In this document: positions 10,087 through 22,480 of the stretch, in pieces
Position numbering within the stretch: position 1 is the stretch's first letter
Layout: the number at the start of each line of letters is the position of its first letter
From: Heterostelium multicystogenum
Taxonomy: Eukaryota > Evosea > Eumycetozoa > Acytosteliales > Acytosteliaceae
Direction: 5' to 3'
Assembly (NCBI GenBank): GCA_003667245.1
Contig: RCNN01000291.1
Coordinates: 1-62,539 of the forward strand
DNA length: 62,539 nt
Notes under the pieces: model-generated
What the model was told of the DNA's origin: nothing
The model's input: the letters and a program-made list of their open reading frames with translations, nothing else
Databases searched by the model: none
Program-made: the position numbers and the translations under genes

Positions 10087-11896
10087 ATGGAAGTTGAAAA
10101 CCAACCTCAAGTGTTAAAGGATATTCATTCCAAATCTTTGAATAGAGAGGATAAATCCAAAAATAAAGTAAAGTTTGTTGCTCAGGAAAAGAAAAAAGAT
10201 GAAAGAACAAATTTTACCACTTGAAAATGGATGGAGCTTTTGGGAAGACCATTACATTAACCATGGAGAGAGAGCTACCCAAGAAGATATCTAGCCTCTT
10301 TAAAACAAATCTCATCATTTTCATCTGTTCAAGTATTATATCATTTATATTTGTATCAAATATAAATAATGACTGATTCTCATTTTTTTTTTAATTTGAA
10401 CTGAATATTTAGGGATTCTGGACTGAATTTAATAAATTACCTAATCTATCAAAAAGTGCCCAATAATTCCTGTTATCATTTAATGAAAAAGGATGTACGA
10501 CCAATATGGTATGTAGTATTCATATTTATCATTTTGATAACGAATTTACTAAGTCTTTATAATTATAGGGAGGACCCTGAAAACTCAAATGGAGGAGTAT
10601 TAGTTTTGAAAGTTAAAAAATATTATACGTAAAGATCTTTGAAAAACATTTTAATTTGGAATTGTCAATTAATATGTATTTTTATATTTTTTAGCGATGA
10701 AATTTGGAATGAATTGGTGCTATCAGTAATTGGAGAACAGTTTAGTTCATACCTAAATTCAGATGATGATATCTGTGGTGTTTCAATTCGAAAAAAATCA
10801 GGAATGGATTTCAATATGATCCATATTTGGAATAAAACATCGAGTGGACAAGCAGCTATCACTAGAGCTCTTAAACATTTAGTTCCCATTTTTGCCCGAC
10901 GGTTGTTCCAATCAATACTATAGAGGTAAGTAACGTTTTTATGAACAAAATAAAATGAAATAATATTGTTAACACGAATTAAATTTCTGTTCTATAGTAC
11001 ATGCCCAAGATCAAACGAAAGGTTTGAATAAGCAAAATGAAGCTAGTAATCAACAACAAAGTGACCAACAACCAATACCAGACGAAGAATCTGTTAAATT
11101 GCAAGAAAAAATTGACCACCTTAAGAGAGAACTCAAGAAAGAGGTTTCAATCTTAAATCAAATAAGGAGCGCAGAAGCAAAGCTTGACCTGGAAACTAGT
11201 GTATCTAAATCACCAATGAAACAAATAGAAAAGGAATTTGATGAGGAGCTTGAAAGAGAAGTGGAAAATGAAATTGAAGCCACAAAAAAACAATTGGAGA
11301 ATGAGGAGTCTAATCGAAAATCAAAGCCAAGATTAAATTTTGATGACAATGATGGAAAGCTTATGGAGCAAGGTTTGGAGAAGTTTGTTGAAGATGAGTT
11401 GTTGAGAAAAGAGAAAGCAAAAGAGGCTATGCAAAAGAAGAAATTAGAGGAGGAAAAACTTAAACTTGCACAAGAGGCAACAAGGAAGCGTTTAGCCCAA
11501 GAAGCTGCGACCGCTGCTAATTTATTGAAGTCGGAAAAAAAACAGGAAGCTGAACAAAAGAGAGCAAAGGTAGCTAAAGAAGAAGCAGAGAAAAAGAAAA
11601 GAGCAGAGGTGGAGATGAAGAAAAAAGAAATTCAAGAGAAGAAGTTGGAGCAGGAGCTGGATGAGGAGTTGGAAGAGATCATTGAGGAGGAGTTGGAAAA
11701 GGAGTTAATTCAAGAGATAGAGGATCGTGCATTTGGAAAGTCAAATGATCCAAAGAAGCCTACTACCAAACACACTGCTGAAGAGCTCAAAAAAGAGACT
11801 TTCAAAGAGCCAGAACCCAAAAAAGATTTGAACTTACCATCAAATATCACCAAAGGGAAAGTTTATGATGTTCCAACACTTGAAGAGGATGATTAG
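10087..11896 (+). CDS. eIF4E class II (4EHP-like) with long C-terminal coiled coil
   Basis: A cap-binding core is assembled over several exons: PLENGWSFWEDHY, YLASLKQISSFSSVQ, GFWTEFNKLPNL, PIWEDPENSNGGVLVLKVK, WNELVLSVIGEQF, DDICGVSIRKKSG and IWNKTSSGQAAITRALK. The aromatic that is W56 in canonical eIF4E aligns with Tyr here, as in 4EHP/eIF4E2, while the second stacking residue is Trp in PIWED. 4EHP-type proteins bind cap but not eIF4G and usually repress translation. Unusually, the last core exon splices (donor after 10925, acceptor at 10998) into a ~300-residue tail dominated by Glu/Lys coiled coil and ending PTLEEDD. The core is broken by extra bases in A6 at 10192, A5 at 10451 and T5 at 10889, and by one missing base near 10290. 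The joining of core and tail is inferred from frame and splice sites; two separate genes remain possible. Confidence 0.7.
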
Positions 11897-12012
11897 AGTC
11901 AGTTGAAAACAAATCAATAAAGACGCTTGTAAATAAAATTATCTAATGAATATTGCTGATGTTTATTGTAATAATGGTACTAATTTGCCTTGATCATTCA
12001 ATTTTTCAGTAT

Positions 12013-12327
12013 CTATTGTATTGGTACAATATTTGTTAGTTGCATGAATGTTTGTTTATCTTTATTTATTGACATACCAGTACATCCACCAATAAACTTT
12101 TGATTAATGAATACCTGAGGTACTGTAGACATGTTGCTTATTGAGCTAAGGGCAGATTGATATTCAGAGGAATTAGGGAGTTTATCAATTTCAATTACAT
12201 GTGGATTCTGACCGAGTTTGTTAAATAGTGCTTTAACACGAACACAATATGGACAATAACTCTTTGAAAATACAATTAACTTGTGTGTTTGAATAAGTTG
12301 TTTGATAGCAGTTGATAGTTCTGACAT
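12013..12327 (-). CDS. Glutaredoxin (dithiol, CPYC)
   Basis: A single-exon, 104-residue protein of normal length for a class I glutaredoxin. The active site is CPYC at residues 25-28 within SKSYCPYC, the cis-proline loop is STVPQVF (67-73), and the glutathione-binding GGCTGM starts at 80. It reduces disulfides and glutathionylated proteins using GSH. There is no targeting sequence, so it is presumably cytosolic. It sits tail to tail with the 4EHP-like gene, 116 bases apart. Confidence 0.95.
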   Translation of the reverse strand: MSELSTAIKQLIQTHKLIVFSKSYCPYCVRVKALFNKLGQNPHVIEIDKLPNSSEYQSALSSISNMSTVPQVFINQKFIGGCTGMSINKDKQTFMQLTNIVPIQ

Positions 12328-12419
12328 GGTTATAGTTTAGTTATACAAATAATAATAAATAAAATAATAATTATAATTATAACAATCTTATTTATATCAT
12401 AGGGAAAATGAAAAAAATA

Positions 12420-12449
12420 CAAAAAAAAAAAAAAAAAAAAAAAAAAAAT
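12420..12449. repeat. Poly(A) tract
   Basis: An uninterrupted run of about 28 A, in the spacer between glutaredoxin and TMEM234. It is typical of dictyostelid intergenic DNA; the exact length is likely unreliable. Confidence 0.8.
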
Positions 12450-12531
12450 AATAAAAATAAATGAAAGAAGAAGGTGCGATTCATTCCGAATGCAGTTCTA
12501 CAATGTTTTTGCAGATTCACAACGATTAAAT

Positions 12532-13191
12532 TTATTTTGATACACATATAGATACACCTAAAATAATAAATATCATTCCAATGTATGATTCTAAATGATA
12601 ACGTTAATAATAATGCATTGATTCATTCATATCGATGATTCATGATTCTTCTTCGAACTTACTTAAACCCAAGGTTTTTTCTCCCAACAACATACCAGTG
12701 AATGCAGTGAATAGGAATGTTAATGAATTAGAAACTGGTACAACCAAAGAAATATCTAGTTGGTCAATTGTTTTACAGAGTATCATTTGTTAGTTTTAGG
12801 CTATTGTAGCAATGTTTTAAATCATACCCATATTTCGTAGAGTATAAAAGAAAATTACAGATCCACTTAAATTAATGAGCATTGGTATAAAATACTGTAA
12901 ATAAGCAAGTTAGCAAAGATCGAGGTGTGTTTGACTATTGAAAACTTTCCTACTTTTGGTTTAGTCCATAGATATATAAACTCAGCAATGAATTGATGAA
13001 TCGCATTATCTTTTTTAACTGTTGATACACCTTCACTTCCTCGCTTGATCAAGGGATTGGTGCATCCCCAAACCATACCGACAACTATCAATGACAAAGC
13101 ATCACCTACAAATACAAATTTTAAAGCAAATGATGTTAGACATCAAATCATTAAATAGATTGCTAATGAAGAATTATTTACTTAACAACAT
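12532..13191 (-). CDS. tmem234: TMEM234 family membrane protein
   Basis: Five short exons: 13191-13182, 13105-12954, 12894-12828, 12755-12669 and 12590-12532, giving 124 residues with every junction GT...AG and phases that fit. The protein matches the TMEM234 pattern: VVGMVWGCTNPLIKRGS at the N-terminus, IPMLINLSGSVIFFYTL, DISLVVPVSNSL, and a last helix GMIFIILGVSICVS. Four membrane helices fit the family (drug/metabolite-transporter-like fold; role in animals poorly defined). The first exon encodes only three codons plus one base (MLL), and the others are also tiny, so no long open frame exists over most of the gene. The assignment is strong because each exon matches in order. Confidence 0.85.
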
Positions 13192-13412
13192 TGTTGACTA
13201 AATTGGCGAACTTCTTAAACTTTAAACCAAAAACCAAAAAAAAGTCAAATTATGATCATGTACATATTATAATTTTTTGGAGATAAAATTTTAATTTTTT
13301 TGTTTTTTTTACTTATTTTTTATAAATAGTTTTTGAATCGTTTCATCCTGATTTGGTCAGTTTCATACAGTTTAAATAGATTAGATGGTTGTTGTTGTAA
13401 TTGTATTTGCAG

Positions 13413-15291
13413 GATGATTTTAACAATTAAACATTATCTGTATAAAAAGTTTGGAAATGATACATCAAATATAATTTGGTTAATAGTTTTATGTATGTCT
13501 AGCTATGGTAGTGCTGTCCAATACTTAGTTTATTAACACATATTGGTTTAGATTTATTTCAGGGTGTACCTGTTGGATTAGCTTTTTCAGCTATCCCTTT
13601 TCTATTGCACAAGAGTGCTACATACACTCAGATTGGTATATTTTCATTCTCTGCGTTTCCATACTCTTTGAAGATTCTTTGGTCACCATTCGTCGATAGT
13701 ATCTATTGGCCAAAGTTTGGACGAAGGAAATCATGGATCGTTCCAATGCAATTGTTGGCTGGAGTCACTATGTTGTTGCTTTCAAGTCATATTGAGCATA
13801 TGATTGAGAATGCAAAGGAAACAATTTGGACATTGACTTTTCTTTTCTTTTTCCTTATTGTCCTGATGTCTACACAAGACATTGCGGTTGATGGCTGGGC
13901 ACTTACAATTCTATCAAAACAAAATCTACATTATGCCTCAACTTGCCAAACAATTGGATTAACATCCGGATTCTTTATGTCCTATACTATTTTCTTGGCA
14001 CTCAACTCTGTGGAGTTCTCTAATAAGTACCTACGATTAACACCGAAAGATTCAGGAGTAATTTCACTTCAAGAATATTTTCGTATTTTGGGGCATAGCT
14101 TATATATTGGCCAGTCTTTATCTTGCAGTATCAAAGTCGGAGGAGAGACAATCCGGTGAAGTGTTTTCAGAGAGATCTTCACCAACATTTTCAGCGGCCA
14201 ACAAAAAGCTTGAAGATATCAACAGCTCTAAGAGTAATACTACAGAATTACAAAATCAATCTGATGACGAGGTTGAGGATATTTCATCAAAAATGGCACC
14301 AATCCAAATATACAAAAGTATTTGGAAGATATTGAATCTTCCTCATATTCGTACATTTGCAGTGTTATTTTTAACAGTAAAAAATAGTTTTTCAATCTAA
14401 TGATGCATTGTCCCTACGCCTGTTAGAGAAAGGTATGAAAAAAGAGGATCTTGCTTCGTTTTCCATCATCCAATTCCCATGTACATTATTATTTTCTCTG
14501 ATTTCAAGTAAAATGATCAGAGATAAACCGATGACTTTAGTAAGTACAATTAAGATGTTGTTCTTCTGCTGTATACTAATAATCTATTTATCAATACAGT
14601 GGTCCAATGCTTATTTGCTTGGAATTGTAGTTTTATTTTTAAACATGATGGCACTACTTAATTTCGAACCTGGCTGGTTTTATTATTTGGTGTTCCTATT
14701 TATTTCATTATGTAGTTCATTCGTATCGACAACACTCCAAGTCGCTCAGGGCTCTTTCTTTTTATCGATAAGTGATAAAGCAATTGGTGGAACTTATCTC
14801 ACTCTATTGAATACAAGTATTTATCATTGAAATTACATCTCATGATATCAACTAACTTTTGAAATTTCCTTGCATAGTTTCAAATATGGGTGGAACATGG
14901 CCAAAATTCCCTGTTCTATATTCAATTGATTATTTTTCAAAGAATATATGTAAGCTTCCTGATGGTACAACTATTGAATATAAAGGTATCAGCGATCAAA
15001 TCGTGCAACAATGCAAAGAGCTCAGTGGCAAACTGGAAACTATTCATGATGGTTATTTCATTGTAACTGCAGCATTGGTTATATATGGTCTTTTTATGTT
15101 TAAAGTTCTTAAAAAAGAAATTAGTTCCAATTCAACAAATAAAGGCTGTCCCTATCAGAGGTATATATAAATAATATATGTTTATATCTATCGCTATAAT
15201 TCAGAAGAAAAATAACTCAATTTATTTTTGTTTTAGCGCCCAATCACAACTTTGTCTAAATGAAGTGGGTGTTCCACCAAACAAAATTTGA
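13413..15291 (+). CDS. slc33a1: Acetyl-CoA transporter (SLC33A1/AT-1 family)
   Basis: The protein matches the ER acetyl-CoA transporter along its length: LFQGVPVGLAFSAIPFLL, SLKILWSPFVD, FGRRKSWIVP, the hallmark STQDIAVDGWALT, NKYLRL, AIGGTYLTLLNT and SNMGGTWPKFP, with about 11-12 membrane helices. It would import acetyl-CoA into the ER/Golgi lumen for acetylation. Two introns in the 3' part are clear (14816-14876 and about 15161-15236); the last exon ends GVPPNKI. One extra base near 14083-14092 (CGTATTTTGGGG) and one in the A6 run at 14379-14384 break the frame. The N-terminus is uncertain: the ATG at 13413 and the first ~35 codons may not be the real start, and the frame feeding LFQGV changes near 13520. 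Confidence 0.85.
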
Positions 15292-15362
15292 TGATTTTAC
15301 AATCTTTTCTATTTTGGTTTTACAAAGATATTTCTATTTGAAGTATCTGTATATATTAGAAA

Positions 15363-16037
15363 ATGACTTCAAATAAAGAAAGTAATCTTGAACAAGAAAA
15401 TAAAATGAGTAATGTAATAAATATCAGCTTAACTTATGTAAAATATAAAGATAGATATCTTTTAGTACAAGAGAGGGATGAATCTGTAGGTATCAAATTA
15501 GTTGTTTTATAATATTAGATAATTAATCAAAAGTTAGTGGTTTAATCCGGCAGGTAGAGTTGAAAGAGGTGAAACCTTTCACCAAGCCGCAATAAGAGAA
15601 GCTAAAGAAGGTATATAGAGTACATATCTAAAGCTATCATGTTTTTAATATCTTTGGTTTAGAGTCGGGAGTTGATGTTAAAATAGAAGGTATTATTAAA
15701 ATTTTGCATACACCACAATTTGGTATGTGGCCAAGTAGAATGTTGATCTATTTCCTTTGTAGTCCAATATGGAGCGGAGGTGATTTTCCACCTACAAAGC
15801 AAACAAAGGATGAGCATTCACTTCAAGCAAAAATGGTTTACATTTGAAGAAATCGAAAAGCTAAATCTTAGAAGTCAATCGGTAATTGGGATCATCCAAT
15901 ATATAGAGTCTAAAGATTTCAAATTATACCCAACTGATATGATTTGTTTAGAAGGTATTTCATGGTGGGATTCTCCTGATAAACCCCAAGATGCTAAAAG
16001 CAAACCAAGTTTAAAAAAAAAGTTTTTTGGTAATTAA
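15363..16037 (+). CDS. Nudix hydrolase
   Basis: Three exons encode about 200 residues. A complete Nudix box, G-x5-E-x7-REAKEE-x-GV, is split over introns: NPAGRVERGETFHQAAIREA, then, after the GTATAT...TTTAG intron at about 15611-15661, ESGVDVKIEG. It hydrolyses a nucleoside diphosphate linked to another moiety; the substrate is not readable from the sequence. The C-terminus is basic (KPSLKKKFFGN). The frame breaks at the A5 run 15829-15833 (extra A; with four, LQAKWFTFEEIEKL reads through). It converges on the macro-PARP gene with only 19 bases between the stop codons, which makes ADP-ribose or a related product an attractive but unproven substrate. Confidence 0.85.
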
Positions 16038-16056
16038 ATCTCTTTATTTACTTCTA

Positions 16057-19000
16057 TTAAAATAATGTTTCATTTATATAAGTTATTAAAAATTCTGGAT
16101 AGGCACGATTGTTTTCATAGAGCATATATACATAACTACCTAAAATATCAAGTAATGTTAGTATTATAAATACATTATATGTAAAATGAATACCTACCTT
16201 GAGTTTCACCAGATACCGTGTCATAGTACTCAATATACTCTTTAGTTTTTTCTTTTTTTGGTGGTTTCTGTAGAGGTTTGTTGGGCATCACATGTATGCA
16301 ATCTCCAATAAAAACTCTGGCCAAAAACATTTGGCGATATCCAGAGTTTTGAGGAAAAGCATAATTATGAGAATAAGCTGCATTCTTTGCAAAATAGGTT
16401 GCAAGACCCCACATTCCAAGAGCTGAGAATCTTGTGTCGAACCCATCTTCATCATTGTATATTAACTCTGGGTTGTTTGTTCTTGTGCATGGAAAAGTAA
16501 CATTTCATAGGTTCCCAAATCAGCTTTTTTCATTTTTGGATTGATTTTCCTTTGAGAGTTGATCTCTTCTGGTATGGTACTTTTCCCACAGCAAATTATT
16601 TTGAATCTTTTCGACTTTGATAATACTATTATTGGGTAAAGTCTCCTTGAATCTTGATATTACCTTCGAATAATCAGTTGATAGAGTAGATAGGGTCACA
16701 ATTTCCAGATTCTTCACACTCGGTTTACCCCAAGGATATTCAATGTTGTTTTCAGATGCAATAGAAAACATTAGTTTCATCATCTTGTTCTCGGCATTTA
16801 TGGTATATATAATGGGGCCTTCGAGTTCAAACTACATCATTACTTTCTTTTAGTGTACAGTGATGGTTTTCTTGCAATTGTAGTTAAACTATCTTTGAGT
16901 TGTCGGAAATGATTTACTCCTATTTGGACTACACGCTTTTCATAGAATTTGCTCTTAATTTCCTTATTTAGATATTCGATGGATTTCTTTGACGACTCTT
17001 CATCTGGGCTGCTTATTAAAATAGTTTGAGAAGGTTGTAATTCTAAATCCGAATCAAACTGATCTTCATTTATATCAACTTCCATACTAATTTTCGTAGG
17101 TTTGGTAGCTTCGATATATTCTTCAAATGACTCTTCATAGGACTTTTGTTTCAGTAGATATGACTTCTGATTGAGTAAAGTGATAATTGACTGTGGGAAT
17201 TTGATTGTTGCATCAGGGTCTTCTATTCTAATACTCATTGATCTGCTATGGGCCAAGCTAATTTGATTTCCAACATCATTGATATTGACACATTTACCAT
17301 CATCATCAATATAGTACCATTTTGAGGGTAGAAACATTGGGCATTTTAGTTCTCTGAATTGGTCTCAAATTTCTCCTATAGCGTGTATTGAGTTCGGTCA
17401 TATTTACAAGATCAATTTCATATCTATCACCATTCTTTTGCATATTAATGTCACCTTGAACATCTAACTTCTTTTGTTTTTTTAAATAAGCAATCTCTAT
17501 TTGATAGTTTTGATCTGGATCGAAATTGACAAAATTGCCATTATTTTCCTGCCATTTCCATTGATATATTGGTTCGAAAGTTGCTGTATTATATTTAAAT
17601 GACTTTGGTGTGATTTTAGATTCTGGTGCTTTGAGACTGGTATTCTTGGAAGCTTGGAGTCCCTCAAACATTCTTTCAAAAAAGTTGGTTGTTTTTTTAT
17701 GAAGATAATCTTGGAGTTGTTTTAGAACTTCATCATCACGATCACAAAATATGATCTTTTGAAGTTTTCCAGGATATAGTTTAATAAATGTCAAAGAGGA
17801 ATCAATGATACATTTAGCAGATAAATCTTTTGGAATACCATATATTCCCGAGCCTATTGCAGGTATTGAAATAGTGAGGCAATTATTATCCACTGCAAGC
17901 TTTAGACTATTATCTATTGCTTTAGAGAGTAACTGAATACATTCACTCTCTTTTTTGTTGTTCCAAATAGGTGCTACAGCGTGAATGACAAGCTTAACAT
18001 CAAGTCTGCCTGGTTTGGTAGCCATAGCTTTTTCCAGTGGGAACAGGGCCATTTTTCATTACCCATTCATTGCACATTTTCTTAAAATCACTTCCAGCAG
18101 CATCAGCAATATGTGAAGCGATACCTCCGTAGTGCTGGAGTCTTTCATTAGCTGCATTTACAATGCAATCTGACTTCTCTAATAGAATATCTCCTCTATT
18201 TACCTCAACAGTGGTTCCGTCTATTACTTTAGATATTAAGGTTTCATTAGAGTCTTCATCCTGTTGAATCATCATCTTATATTTATCCATGAAATAAGTA
18301 TAAAACTGAGGTTTCAAGATTTCTAATGCAATAGGATTGGGAACCGAGTGCTTGATTTTCTTAATGTTCTTCACTAACTTTGCAAACCACTGGTACAGCT
18401 CTTCATATGCCTGCTGAACATCTTCATTAACACCACTCAAATGTATGGTACGTTCTTTCATCGAAAATTTGACTTTGGGATGTTTGGACTCTAGTAGTTT
18501 GAATGCTTGCAATTCAATCTTGGTAATTAGATTCCATTGATAGCTCGAACGTATCTCTAGTCTCTTAGAGAATTTGGTGTTGTTTCTAAGAAAATCATTT
18601 AGTCCATCAATTGCATCATCTAAATCTGCTTGATTCTTTGCTATAATTTTTAAATCTCTTCTCATCTTTCAAATACTTGATATGAAGGACTCCAATGCTT
18701 TGGAGAAAATTGGATGGAAAGTCAATATATTCTTTGATTGGTTCTTGGTCGATTGCAGGCCAAATAATATCAACTGGTTTCATTTCATCGAAAATCTTCT
18801 TAATGTCACTCCAGGCAGTCGAAATTGATGAACCAACTATAATAACATGATCTCGATTCTCATTATAAGCCATTTCTACATTGAACTTTTCAGACAAATC
18901 TTTTCTAAGGTCAATTAGATTTTGAACACTCAGATAGTTCTCGGGTATGTTGTATCGCTCCATCTTCAAATCCTTGATCAGGCTCTTGATGTGAGATTTA

Positions 19001-21969
19001 GCATTCTTAATATTGGAAAATCTTCCCTTATAGATTATAACTTTGTTCGCCTTTTCATATTTGAGCTTGACATCGAATTCATCTTGAATCTTGATTAGTC
19101 TGTTGGCATTTACAGTCAAGTAGTTGAATTTGTAGTCTTCTCCATCAATAGTTTGCTTTTCAACAGTAAAGAATGATTCACGCTTCATGTTAATCTCCGA
19201 TGTCAATTTCTTGACATCTTGCTCCCAGAGTCCTTGCACTACAACAATCTTTTGACGTGCTAATACATGAAGTCGATTTGAGTATTTATCTGCAAAGAAT
19301 TTTAGAATAAATCTCTGTTCATCAAAGGATATTGATCTCATCTCGTGGCAACGTCCTTCTTTCATATGCTCTAACTTGGTGACTTTGTCTTCATATTTAC
19401 AAAATCTCGCTCCTTGTGAATAGTAATCTCAAACTTAACATTTACATATTCCTCTTTGAAACTATCTTCATCTTCAGTATATTCATCACTAGAATCCTCA
19501 CTGGATGAAATATCTGAGGAAGAGGATGAAGCACTATTTTTTTCTATATTTAATAATTGTAAGTTAAAGGAATATTAGATAGCAATATAAATATCTTACT
19601 TAATCTTTTGTAATTTTTTTTTAGTTGGCTTGATAAAGTAAGTGAAAACCAAGTCATTCTTGAAATAGTCTTTCAGAAAAATTTGATAGCTCTGATAGTA
19701 GATTGGTTGCTAGGGACTTCGTGAATTCAATCATCTCTAAAGATTTCTTTAAATTAACTACATGGTTCTCTGCCTCTTTGACTCTCTTATCTTCACCATT
19801 GATTAAAAGACCATTCTTGGTCTCAGTTATCAACACTTCATTGAAATCAGACTTTATAAGCTTCTGAAAGAAAAACAACTCTGCTTGTGTCATTGGCATT
19901 TCTACACGTGAATCCTTCTTCAAATTGGAACTAATCCATTTTTTAAAATTGACAAGGTTTGAATTAACACCACAGATAGTCATAGAGCTTTCTCCAATGT
20001 GAAAGCTAACCGAGAATTCTTGCTGCACTGCATCAGGGAGTAAAACTAGTTCCTTTGGTGGCAGCTCTATATCCTCTACAGATACATCTTTTACTAATTT
20101 ACGAATCTCTTCTTGATCCTTATCCGTCGAGGCAACAATCATCTCTATTGTCCAGTCTGGATTTCCTTTTCTCTCAATAATCTTATATTGGAATTTAATT
20201 TGTGTTTCTTTCATTATGTTCTTTAGGATGTTGGCCATCAAGGATTTTTTGATATTGGTATCAACTTTGAAAAAGAAGCTTGTCTCTTTGATTTCAGAAA
20301 TACGCAATTTTAATTGTTCAGTGGCTTCATTAATGTTGCTGAGTGGTGTTGATAGCTTAAGGGCAAAAGATGCACCATTATTTTCAATCTCTATTTGCAC
20401 ACTGAACTCCTTTTGAATTTGTAAGAGAATGTCTTTTGAGCCATATTCAAGCAGCTTGCAAACTATCTCTGTAACTTCAATCGAGCGAGAAGATATCCTT
20501 ATGTTTTGGTCTTCCTTGTCAAAGACCCAAACTTGATTGTTCTTTGATCCTGTAAATCTCTTTCGTGACTTGGAGCTACTGGAAATGTTGATAGTTCTAG
20601 CATCTACCAAGGTTTTCTTGTCATCTAATGTTGATAAAGGTATAATTAAATGAGATTTATCATATCTCACCTTTCCAATCTTGGTATTTAGTAGTTTTTC
20701 AACACCACCTGCTACATCTTTCAAATTCATTCCATCTTTGTATGGAAATAGGAATACGTTGATAAATGGTATATATCCTGTGAATTCCTTGAATTTGAGA
20801 GTGAAACCATTGATTGAAAATGCACTTTTATCTGCTAACAAATTTTCTTTGGCTGCCTTATTTTCCATCTCTATATAAGCTACTTTGGACCTGATAGTTA
20901 TGAATTTAGCTTTGTGGTTTGCCAAAACCTTGTTGAGATCAGCAACACTAGTATTCTTTGTTACTAAAGAGGTGACTGTTGCATCTCTATGCTTCATTAC
21001 TTTTACTTTGGTCGTATCTTGAATTGAAACTTTAGGTTTTTGATTAGCTGGAGTAGATGTTACAATAGATGTTGGGTTTGGAGTAGCTGTTTTGATTTTG
21101 GGTCATTTGAGGTGAAATAGTTGTTTTAGTTGTAGATGTTTGAATTGGAGTTAATTGTGTTGGAATTGTTGTTTGGGATGGAGGATTGGATTCAGTAGGA
21201 ATGGTTGGAGTTGAAACCTTTGAAATTTTAGTCATTGTTAATGGGATTCCATCTGATAGTGCTAATATAGATACTTTTGTGGCTCTGTTTTTGAAGTTGA
21301 TAAACCCAGTGGTTTCATTTAGGGGTATAACCTGAAACTGTTCAGGATCTGACACAAGACAAGTGATATTATCCATAACTATTGATTCTGGTATGCTTCG
21401 ATTGGTCTGGTAGACTATAGTCAAACCTTTATTGAACTTTGAACAATTGGCAAGTTTTAACTTTAAACTTCAGATCGATATTGGGAATATTGATAGTTTC
21501 CAATTCATCAGAGACTACCTGCAAATCATCAAAATCTGAGGCCAAGCTCACATCATTTTCACTCAACACTAGGCCGGGCTTTCCCTCCAACTCTAATGAA
21601 TAGACATTGGTATTTTCTTTTAGCATAATAAATGGAATCTATTGAAAGCCAAAATTGTTAAAGATTTTATAAGAATAATATGTAGAGATAAAAACTTACA
21701 ACTTGATTTGATACTTTGATAGGAGTATCAATGAGAACATAAAAATCGTTGGGAGAACCCAATGAGAATCTAATAGTTTTAGATAGCTCATTAAATTTCA
21801 CATCTTCAACTTCCAAATCTGTGGTCATCTTTATTACCGAGGTTAATTTCTCGACAGTAACTTCACGAGGTATTTTAGATGTACCAACTTGGACTTTCGA
21901 TGATAGCTCTTCCATTCTAAAGTCCTTAAAGACTATAGTAGGTACTGAGTCTATCACTTCAACTCTCAT
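16057..21969 (-). CDS. Large macrodomain-WWE-PARP protein (PARP14-like mono-ADP-ribosyltransferase)
   Basis: About 1,900 residues. From the N-terminus: RRM-like and KH-like modules (21970-18500), one macrodomain (about 18210-17700; VNRGDILLEKSDCIVNAANE, HYGGIASHIADAAG, AIGSGIYGIPK), a WWE domain (about 17600-17400; YQWKWQENNGNFVNF), a second WWE-like piece (KWYYIDDDGKCVNIND near 17300), then the ART catalytic domain (about 16640-16060; IIKVEKIQNNLLWEKY, FSALGMWGLATYFAKNAAYS, final exon AYPEFLITYINETLF). The catalytic His is in FHGT (one G missing at about 16488) and the Tyr in YFAKNAAY. The residue aligned with the polymerase Glu is Val (YVYMLYENN), predicting mono- rather than poly-ADP-ribosylation. 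At least eight single-base insertions in A/T runs interrupt it (e.g. 18029-18033, 18647-18651), with clear reading on both sides each time. Introns lie near 21640-21700, 19555-19600 and 16140-16195. Confidence 0.85.
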
Positions 21970-22029
21970 TTTAATCACAAAATGAAGAAGGCAATAATAA
22001 AAAATAATAATAATTATTATTAAATAAAA

Positions 22030-22097
<68 letters not shown>

Positions 22098-22480
22098 TAA
22101 AAGAGTAATAATAATTAAAAGAGTAATAATAGTAAAATTTAACTTTGGTTTTAACAAGTGCTTATTTTTAAAGAAGAAACAAAACCAAAATTGGTTTGGA
22201 GGACCTAAAAATTTAATTTTTGGCTGAGAATTTCATCAATTCGAAAGCAAAACAACCTGCCTGGATCTGATGATGATGATGATGGGGGACAGTAAAAACA
22301 CAATTTGTAGGATATTTATTTAAAGGATTATTTCGAAAAGGCTTTGAAAATAAGTGATAAGAAAAATAAAACTACAAATATGTGTATGATTGATTGTATT
22401 ATTCTAAATAGTATAAAATAGCGCTAAATCTTTTGATTATTATGATTATTAGTTATTAATTAGATAGATAGATAATATAT
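21970..22480. repeat. Spacer with long AAT microsatellite
   Basis: The region between the PARP start and the mevalonate decarboxylase stop holds an (AAT)n tract from about 22030 to 22096, followed by imperfect ATAATAATTAAAAGAG units and a short GAT repeat near 22270. No gene is seen. Confidence 0.7.
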
